From Desulfurellaceae bacterium bin18 (GTDB lineage Bacteria > Desulfobacterota > Binatia > Bin18): a DNA stretch of 55,194 bases. Made by a program: the position numbers and the translations under genes. Shown here one piece after another: positions 50,650 to 55,194 of the stretch. The notes under the pieces were generated by a model. That model did no database searches. It was given only the letters and a program-made list of their open reading frames with translations, and was not told the origin of the DNA. The stretch spans positions 1 through 55,194 of the forward strand of contig MPMI01000038.1 of the NCBI GenBank assembly GCA_002238415.1, given 5' to 3'. How positions within the stretch are numbered: position 1 is the stretch's first letter; the number at the start of each line of letters is the position of its first letter.

Positions 50650-50895
50650 GGGCCACGCCGCAACACGCTGGCCCTCCTTCCGGTCCCGCCGCCCCACAAA
50701 GGCAGCCTTCCTTCCGGCCCGAGCGGAAAAGCGTCCGGCTTCGCCGCCCGGCTTCCGCCGGTTTTATCCGACTTGTGCCGCCCGCCGTGCGGCGGTGTTT
50801 TCGGACCCGGCCGCCTCGCTTGATGGGACTCTGCGGGTCGCGGCCGCCCGCCGTGGGCGGCGTCGTAGTTCTCGGGGCAGCAGCCCCAGCGCCAG

Positions 50896-51135
50896 TCAGG
50901 CAGGGGCGCGTGTCCGTGCACCGCAGATGGGGCAGACGGTGCCGACACCATACAGGCGGCGCTGATCGCGGCAACAGTCGCGCTCGGGCGGGGCGGCGCA
51001 CTGCCGAACGCGCCGGCGCTCAAGACCTGAGCAGCGGTCACACAAGCGCAAACCGGTTGCCAGGTGCAGGTGCTGCGCCGGCGCGTCGTGGCAATGCTGG
51101 CAATCGAAAATGGAGCGGTCGAGCGGGTCAGACAT
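50896..51135 (-). CDS. Small four-CxxC zinc-binding protein
   Basis: A 79-residue protein starting MSDPLDRSIFDCQHCHDAPA with AAAGGA before the ATG. Cys pairs: CQHC, CDRC, CC and CPIC, enough for two zinc sites. Related in style to the neighbours at 51538 and 54992. It follows the 51538 gene by 40 nt. Possibly a nucleic-acid-binding leading-region factor. Confidence 0.7.
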   Translation of the reverse strand: MSDPLDRSIFDCQHCHDAPAQHLHLATGLRLCDRCSGLERRRVRQCAAPPERDCCRDQRRLYGVGTVCPICGARTRAPA

Positions 51136-51175
51136 GAGCGGGTCCTTTCTGCCCGGCTGGGCCGGGCGGGTCGGG

Positions 51176-51538
51176 TTAGCGGACGCGGCGGTCAGCGTCC
51201 CAGCGCTGCGCGTCCGGGTCCGCGCACTGGTAGCACTTGCCGGCGGCGGTCTGCGGGCCGTGCCAGCCACACGCGGAACAAGCCGGGAGCACGGGCTGGG
51301 TTTGGATCGCCAGGCGAAGGCGCTCCAAGAAGGCGCCGGCGTGGACGAGGGCGATCCCCTGGGCGGGGTAGATGTCGATCACGGCCTGATGGTGCCAGGC
51401 TTTCGCACGCCAGTTCTGGGCGGACAGCCGCCAGTGCCGGGCATCAACCCGCTGGACGACACAACGAACGGTCTGCGCGACATCCTGGGCGGAAACCGAG
51501 ATTGCGCCCGGTCCCTCAGTGGTCAGTGTGACCTGCAT
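51176..51538 (-). CDS. Leading-region protein with C-terminal zinc ribbon
   Basis: A 120-residue protein starting MQVTLTTEGPGAISVSAQDV. The middle is an alpha/beta segment (NWRAKAWHHQAVIDIYPAQG), and the C-terminal ribbon is CSACGWHGPQTAAGKCYQCA. GAGAGGAG site. It is preceded by a structured leader (GGGTGAG hairpin 90 nt upstream) homologous to that of the 10389 gene. Function unknown; by context a candidate establishment or anti-defence protein. Confidence 0.7.
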   Translation of the reverse strand: MQVTLTTEGPGAISVSAQDVAQTVRCVVQRVDARHWRLSAQNWRAKAWHHQAVIDIYPAQGIALVHAGAFLERLRLAIQTQPVLPACSACGWHGPQTAAGKCYQCADPDAQRWDADRRVR

Positions 51539-51627
51539 AGTGGAACTCCTCTCGCTTCGGCTATTCACCGCTGGCGCGGCTACGGTTGGGCAGGGGGATG
51601 GCATTGTCATTTCCAGTCGCAAAAACA

Positions 51628-51673
51628 CTTTTTTTTCAAACGGCTCACCCCTAGTTCCCGTTTGAAAAAAAAG
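51628..51673 (-). ncRNA. GGGTGAG-loop leader hairpin, copy 4
   Basis: Arms CTTTTTTTTCAAACGG and CCGTTTGAAAAAAAAG pair perfectly; the loop GAACTAGGGGTGAG has the conserved end. GTTTTTGC follows. The stem sequence is entirely different from copies 2 and 3, showing covariation. Confidence 0.7.
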
Positions 51674-51738
51674 AGGCGAAAGCCTGCCGAGAGGCACCCT
51701 TTCCTTCGATCACGGGGGCGCGTAGACAACCCGGAAAC

Positions 51739-51778
51739 CGTGACAGGTTGTGGCCGCCCTGGGCCACGTTCTGGCGCG
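51739..51778. repeat. CGTGACAGG-type GC hairpin, copy 6 (long arm)
   Basis: CGTGACAGGTTGTGGCC, GCCCT, GGGCCACGTTCTGGCGCG: same ends as the short copies but a longer GTGGCC/GGCCAC stem. Confidence 0.65.
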
Positions 51779-51950
51779 GGTTGCGGGTCAAACCTCACGC
51801 CAGCGGAGAGAGACACACCTCCCATTCGTGAGCAGCCCCCCCGGGCCGTATCCCCTGGGGTGGCTCGGTGTCGCTTTGGACACGGAGCCGGGGGCGGCGG
51901 GGGCATGGTGACGGCCTTGCGGACCTGGGCAGGACGGACCATGCCCCCGC

Positions 51951-52134
51951 CGCATGTCCTGGGGCGGGGGGGGCTCCTGGGAAAGCATGGGCGGGGCACT
52001 GCTGACGGCGGGGCGGGGGCGTGGTGCGGTGCGGGCGGCCGGGGGGGGCACGCCCCGCCCCCCCGCCGCATGTCCTGGGGCGGGGGGGTCTCCTGGGAAA
52101 GCATGGGCGGGCCACTGCTGACGGCGGGACGGGA
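51951..52134. repeat. Tandem GC-rich direct repeat
   Basis: CCGCATGTCCTGGGGCGGGG, CTCCTGGGAAAGCATGGGCG and CACTGCTGACGGCGGG occur at 51951-52016 and again at 52067-52132. No gene in it. A diverged relative lies near 10.72 kb. Confidence 0.7.
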
Positions 52135-52213
52135 CGAGCCAGGCCGCACGAGGGTTCCCGGCGCGTTCCTGGTCCCCGCGCCGGGACGAGCGGACAGGCC
52201 GAGGGTTCCCGGC

Positions 52214-52765
52214 TCAGCCGTGAGCAAACAGCCCGCTGCCTGGGTGGCCTGGTGGGCGTGGTGGTTCGTCCACGACGCAGGCCCAGCCGGTCGAGTCCCA
52301 GCGGGTGTCCCTGGTGGGGCGGAGCGCGCGCGCCCTGGGTGGGTGGGACAAAAACAGCGGGCGCTGCGCCCGGCAATAAGGGTCAAGGCGCGCGGCGGCT
52401 TTCCTCCCTGCCCCGGCCGCCCCACAAAGGCGGCCTTCCCCCCACGCACGCCCGCCCACGAGAGGGGGCCTCCCCTCGGGCTGCGCCGCCCGGCTTGGGG
52501 CGGGCGGTTCGGGTGAGCCGGGGCGGGGGGCGGGAAGGGGGAGGCGTTTCCCCCCCGCCACGGCGTGGCACGCCGCAATCGCTTCGTCGGCCGTGGCAAA
52601 TCCTCCCCCTATTCGCGCACAGCGTTTCGTGGCTATCCAGACCGTGCGCCCGTCAGTCCTGGCACGGCGCACCATATAGCCGTCGCCCTTCATTTCAGCG
52701 GCGTAGCTCAGGTGCGGCGCGCCGGCAATGGTCGTCTCCGTTTTTGTCCAGTGTATTTCCGCCAT
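52214..52765 (-). CDS. Leading-region protein of unknown function with GC-rich tail
   Basis: The frame runs 183 residues. The first 75 look coding: MAEIHWTKTETTIAGAPHLS, MVRRARTDGRTVWIATKRCA, GGGFATADEAIAACHAVAGG, with an AAAGGAG site. The rest is Pro/Arg/Ala-rich and probably reflects GC-rich sequence without a nearby stop, so the true functional part may be short. It overlaps the end of the upstream gene by 71 nt. Confidence 0.55.
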   Translation of the reverse strand: MAEIHWTKTETTIAGAPHLSYAAEMKGDGYMVRRARTDGRTVWIATKRCARIGGGFATADEAIAACHAVAGGKRLPLPAPRPGSPEPPAPSRAAQPEGRPPLVGGRAWGEGRLCGAAGAGRKAAARLDPYCRAQRPLFLSHPPRARALRPTRDTRWDSTGWACVVDEPPRPPGHPGSGLFAHG

Positions 52766-52997
52766 GCTGATTGCTCCTTTCCCTGGGGCCTTTTCCTCGC
52801 CGATGAGTCAGAGGCGGCCCGGCCTTTGTGGAGTACGCCTTCTCCGCCAGCGTGTAGGCGGATTCCCCCAGCGCGTTTCTCAGATCGCAGAGCGGGTGCT
52901 CCGAGTGCCCAACCCGCCCTATCCAGCCGTCGATCACCCAGGCCGCCTCCCATGCCAACTCGCCTTCCTTCAAAAAATCCCGCTTCTTTTGCTCCAT
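52695..52997 (-). CDS. Leading-region protein of unknown function
   Basis: A 100-residue frame starting MEQKKRDFLKEGELAWEAAW, with VIDGWIGRVGHSEHPLCDLR and NALGESAYTLAEKAYSTKAG, then a charged tail. No family recognised. It is 67 nt after ardC-2, so the two are probably co-transcribed. Confidence 0.6.
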   Translation of the reverse strand: MEQKKRDFLKEGELAWEAAWVIDGWIGRVGHSEHPLCDLRNALGESAYTLAEKAYSTKAGPPLTHRRGKGPRERSNQHGGNTLDKNGDDHCRRAAPELRR

Positions 52998-53064
52998 ACG
53001 GGGGGCCTCCTCCCCCAAAAGCCCCCGGCCTGGTGTGAGGCACGGGGGCGGGTCATAAAGCCGG

Positions 53065-53964
53065 CTATGCCGGGTGCGGGCTGTCCAGGCCGAGAATATA
53101 ATCCGCTGCCCGCTGGGCCTGGGAAGCCGCCTGCACAAGCAGCCGCGTGTCATTGCGCAACTTCTTCAGCCACCCGTGGACATAGCCCGCAGAGCCGTCA
53201 ATCGTGCGGTTTTCAATCCCCGCTACCCCACACAGAAACGCCGCGCCCATCTCGGCCACCAGCTCTTCCTTGCTGTAGTTGGTGTCTCCGAAGCGGAGCG
53301 CGTCAACCAGCGTCGCGCGATTCAGTCGCCCGGCGTGGCCGGTGGAATGGGTCAGCTCATGAAAAAGGATCGAATAGTACAGCTCCGGGGCCTCGAAGCT
53401 GCCCGGCGCCGGCATCGTCACCTGGTCAAAGCCCGGCTGGTAAAAAGGATCACCCCCGCCGTGCGTGATAGCCGGCCGCCCTGGCATCTCCGCCACAATC
53501 TGTTCGCACGCCGCGATTTTGTGGGCCGGGTCCAGCTCAGGAACAACCACCTGGGCCTTTTCTGCCCACGCCTCCGGCAATACGCATTGCGTGGCGTTGA
53601 ACACGGTATACGCGCGCTCCATGGCAAAGCCGCCCTGCTTTTTGCGGCCCTGCTCTCCGTCCGGCTCTCCCTCCTGCGCTCCACCCTTCCGGGCCATGAA
53701 TTTCCAGAAAATGACGGTCTGGCCCTTCGCCCCTTTTTTGACATATCCGCCGATCTGCGAGGCTTGCCGATAGGTCAACCAAAACGGGGACCCCTCATGA
53801 AGATGCGACAACAGAAACAAATTGATGCCCCGGTACGGTTTCCCGCTGATGAGATTCCGGGGCCGCCCCTGGGCGGCGTTCCACGGCTGATGCCACGGCA
53901 CCACCCCCTCGCGTAAGGCTGAAACGATACGGGCGGTGATTTTGGCGTACACGTCCTGGCTCAT
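53065..53964 (-). CDS. ardC: ArdC-type antirestriction protein, copy 2
   Basis: A 299-residue ArdC with the same layout as copy 1: GVVPWHQPWNAAQGRPRNLI, PFWLTYRQASQIGGYVKKGA, then HELTH (202-206) in YYSILFHELTHSTGHAGRLN and KEELVAEMGAAFLCGVAGIE. The linker (ARKGGAQEGEPDGEQGRKKQ) differs from copy 1. Two divergent ArdC genes could broaden protection against host restriction. The GGGTGAG hairpin ends 34 nt before its ATG. Confidence 0.92.
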   Translation of the reverse strand: MSQDVYAKITARIVSALREGVVPWHQPWNAAQGRPRNLISGKPYRGINLFLLSHLHEGSPFWLTYRQASQIGGYVKKGAKGQTVIFWKFMARKGGAQEGEPDGEQGRKKQGGFAMERAYTVFNATQCVLPEAWAEKAQVVVPELDPAHKIAACEQIVAEMPGRPAITHGGGDPFYQPGFDQVTMPAPGSFEAPELYYSILFHELTHSTGHAGRLNRATLVDALRFGDTNYSKEELVAEMGAAFLCGVAGIENRTIDGSAGYVHGWLKKLRNDTRLLVQAASQAQRAADYILGLDSPHPA

Positions 53965-53998
53965 GGGCTGCCTCCTTCTCTCCTTCAAAAACAAAGAT

Positions 53999-54041
53999 GA
54001 TTTTTTTCGGTTCTCACCCACCGCTCGGACCGAAAAAAATC
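53999..54041 (-). ncRNA. GGGTGAG-loop leader hairpin, copy 5 (ardC-2)
   Basis: Arms GATTTTTTTCGGT and ACCGAAAAAAATC pair perfectly; the loop holds GAGCGGTGGGTGAGA. GTTTTTG follows. Confidence 0.7.
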
Positions 54042-54095
54042 GGAGAGCAGCCCGGAGGGCGCATGAATCTGAGTCCGCCGGCGGCCTGAAGCATC

Positions 54096-54126
54096 CGTGA
54101 CAGGTTCGCGGAGCGGTTCTGGCGCG
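54096..54126. repeat. CGTGACAGG-type GC hairpin, copy 7
   Basis: CGTGACAGGTTCGC, GGA, GCGGTTCTGGCGCG. Confidence 0.65.
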
Positions 54127-54175
54127 TGATGCGGCCGTCCGGCGCGCCTTACGGGAGCCCCGGCCCTGAGCCAGG

Positions 54176-54206
54176 CGTGACAGGTTCGCGAAGCGGTTCT
54201 GGCGCG
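54176..54206. repeat. CGTGACAGG-type GC hairpin, copy 8
   Basis: CGTGACAGGTTCGC, GAA, GCGGTTCTGGCGCG; differs from copy 7 only in the loop. Confidence 0.65.
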
Positions 54207-54475
54207 CTTGGCGGCCGGGAGGCGGCGCGGTGTCCTGGTCCTGGCAAGTAGCGACCTGCAAGTTCCGCCGGCGGCCGGGGTGTTTCTCCGCTCGGGCCGC
54301 TCAGGCCGGGAGGTTGACGGGCTGAACCGTGGAACGACGCGCCCAGGGCGAACCACAGAGGCTCCCCAGCTCCGCCCGCTGTGGCTGCGCCAGGGGCCAG
54401 CCCTGAGACGCCGCTTACAGGGCTGGCTCAAGGGCCATGGAAAACAGGTTGACAGGGAAAAGGGGTTCCCAGGCC

Positions 54476-54502
54476 AAAAAAAAGGGAGGCCGAAGCCCCC
54501 CC
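54476..54502 (-). terminator. Rho-independent terminator (minus strand)
   Basis: GGGGGGC, TTC, GGCCTCCC then eight Ts on the minus strand, right after the stop at 54507. Related to the terminator at 46327. Confidence 0.8.
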
Positions 54503-54506
54503 CGTG

Positions 54507-54992
54507 TCACCCCCACGCCTCCCTCCCGCCCTGTCTGCTCAGGCGGTCCTGTTTCTGGTCCTGCCACCGGCAATGGGCATTGCAGTACGGGGCCTGGTGG
54601 TCGGCTCCACAAAACTGACACGCCTTTTCTCGCCGGCGCCGCTCCCGGTGGTAGGCCGCCCGGCATGGCGGGTGACAGAACTCCGCGTGGTCCCGCTTGA
54701 AGCTGAACAGCTCCCCACAGTGCAAACAATACTTTTCGCCGCGCCACTCCGCCCGCCGGCGTCCGCTGGCTGCCGGCGGCTCCGCGGCTGTGCGCTCCTT
54801 TACCGTGACACCGGGCAGCACCCATTGTCCGGGCAACGCGTCCTCCTCGGGACTCTCGATCATCGCGGACACGCGGCAATGCCGCGCCCAGGCTTCCGCG
54901 TCATAGGTGAACCAGCAGCGCGCACAGCTCCCCATCTCCGGGTCGTAGTGCTCCGGACAACATCCGAACCGCGCCAGCTCAATTCTGGTCAT
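54507..54992 (-). CDS. Multi-zinc-finger leading-region protein
   Basis: A 161-residue protein starting MTRIELARFGCCPEHYDPEM. Cys pairs: CC, CARC, then WRGEKYCLHCGELFSFKRDH (CLHC), AEFCHPPCRAAYHRERRRRE and KACQFCGADHQAPYCNAHCR. This suggests two or three zinc ribbons with basic helices between them, likely nucleic-acid binding. No named family. A terminator follows directly, so it ends its operon; the partial gene upstream ends 4 nt before it. Confidence 0.7.
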   Translation of the reverse strand: MTRIELARFGCCPEHYDPEMGSCARCWFTYDAEAWARHCRVSAMIESPEEDALPGQWVLPGVTVKERTAAEPPAASGRRRAEWRGEKYCLHCGELFSFKRDHAEFCHPPCRAAYHRERRRREKACQFCGADHQAPYCNAHCRWQDQKQDRLSRQGGREAWG

Positions 54993-54996
54993 GGCC

Positions 54997-55194
54997 CTAT
55001 CTCCAGTGGTCTTCCTCAAACGGGTCTTCCTGAGCCGTGCTCCCGGACCCGGCCGCCCGCCCGAGCCAAGCCCCGGCCTCGCAATACGCCAGGGCCTGGC
55101 TCTCCTGCTCGCCCCCCCGCTCGATCAGCGTCCAGCGCCCGTTGCCCCAGCGCTCCGCGTACAGGCACCAACGCCGCCCGTTGCTCTTCAGGAT
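54997..55194 (-). CDS. Partial leading-region gene (runs off the right edge)
   Basis: The last 65 residues of a minus-strand gene that starts beyond the window: LKSNGRRWCLYAERWGNGRW, TLIERGGEQESQALAYCEAG, ending TAQEDPFEEDHWR. The acidic EDPFEEDHW tip is notable. It stops 4 nt before the zinc-finger gene, so the two are in one operon. Function unknown. Confidence 0.6.
   Translation of the reverse strand: MLKSNGRRWCLYAERWGNGRWTLIERGGEQESQALAYCEAGAWLGRAAGSGSTAQEDPFEEDHWR

Larger units (their letters stand above)
51539..52213. other. Structured leader and GC-rich repeats
   Basis: No supported gene. It holds the GGGTGAG hairpin (51628), a long CGTGACAGG hairpin (51739), a block shared with 10.6-10.75 kb, and a tandem repeat (51951 and 52067) of about 116-bp period. 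Confidence 0.6.
53965..54506. other. Long structured leader of ardC-2
   Basis: No supported gene. It holds the GGGTGAG hairpin (53999), two CGTGACAGG hairpins (54096, 54176) and, at the far end, the terminator of the next gene (54476). Confidence 0.6.

Noticed and set aside
1..55194. CRISPR array, tRNA or rRNA genes
   Set aside because: I saw no regularly spaced short direct repeats with unique spacers and no tRNA or rRNA signatures on either strand.

Overview
This window looks like most of a conjugative plasmid (or a plasmid-like integrative element) from a GC-rich, Gram-negative, probably proteobacterial-type host that I cannot place further. The reasons are a VirB/VirD4 type IV secretion operon with a VirB7-type lipoprotein, a MOBP-type relaxase with MobC and a TATCCTG|C nic site, a ParA-type partition ATPase, a RepA-like (RPA family) replication initiator beside an AT-rich origin, and no tRNA, rRNA or housekeeping genes. 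I found no CRISPR array.

Layout. 1-10.4 kb is an accessory and defence region. It holds a transposase remnant, a three-gene operon with two BREX-type ATPases (516-3572), decayed endonuclease I and IS1595 pieces, a four-gene minus-strand operon of a nuclease-like protein, a membrane TIR (ThsB-like), a second TIR protein and a SLOG protein (8261-4495), a HigBA pair and three small plasmid genes. 10.9-13.5 kb holds a small exported protein, an exported SNase-type nuclease and truncated genes. 13.6-17.6 kb is replication and partition. 17.7-26.4 kb is accessory: a secreted CAP-domain protein, a TumA-like regulator, STAS, two LuxR-type paralogues and an ankyrin membrane protein, with conserved CTAG palindromes about 2.26 kb apart. 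27.1-37.9 kb is the virB2-B3-B4-B5-B7-B6-B8-B9-B10-B11-virD4 operon on the plus strand. virB10 is interrupted by a frameshift at poly-C tracts.

MobC and relaxase (39388-37888) lie left of the nic site at 39465/39466. If the nic is right, the plus strand to the right enters the recipient first, so 39.5-55.2 kb is the leading region. Most genes there lie on the minus strand, so the entering strand is their template: two ArdC antirestriction proteins, SSB, zinc-ribbon proteins and unknown small proteins. Several of them share long structured leaders. A hairpin with covarying arms and a conserved GGGTGAG loop occurs five times (before ardC-1, ssb, ardC-2, a zinc-ribbon gene and a 60-residue gene near 10.4 kb). 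A second GC hairpin (CGTGACAGG...CTGGCGCG) occurs eight times behind it.

How it fits together. Rep, ParA and a winged-helix protein maintain the element, and a dispersed GTCCTAAG motif may link their control to the virB promoter. The T4SS and relaxase transfer it. The leading region probably protects incoming DNA. The left region carries candidate immune operons. The strongest candidates for undescribed biology are the TIR/TIR/SLOG operon, the covarying leader-hairpin regulon, the twin BREX-type ATPase operon and the CTAG palindrome family.
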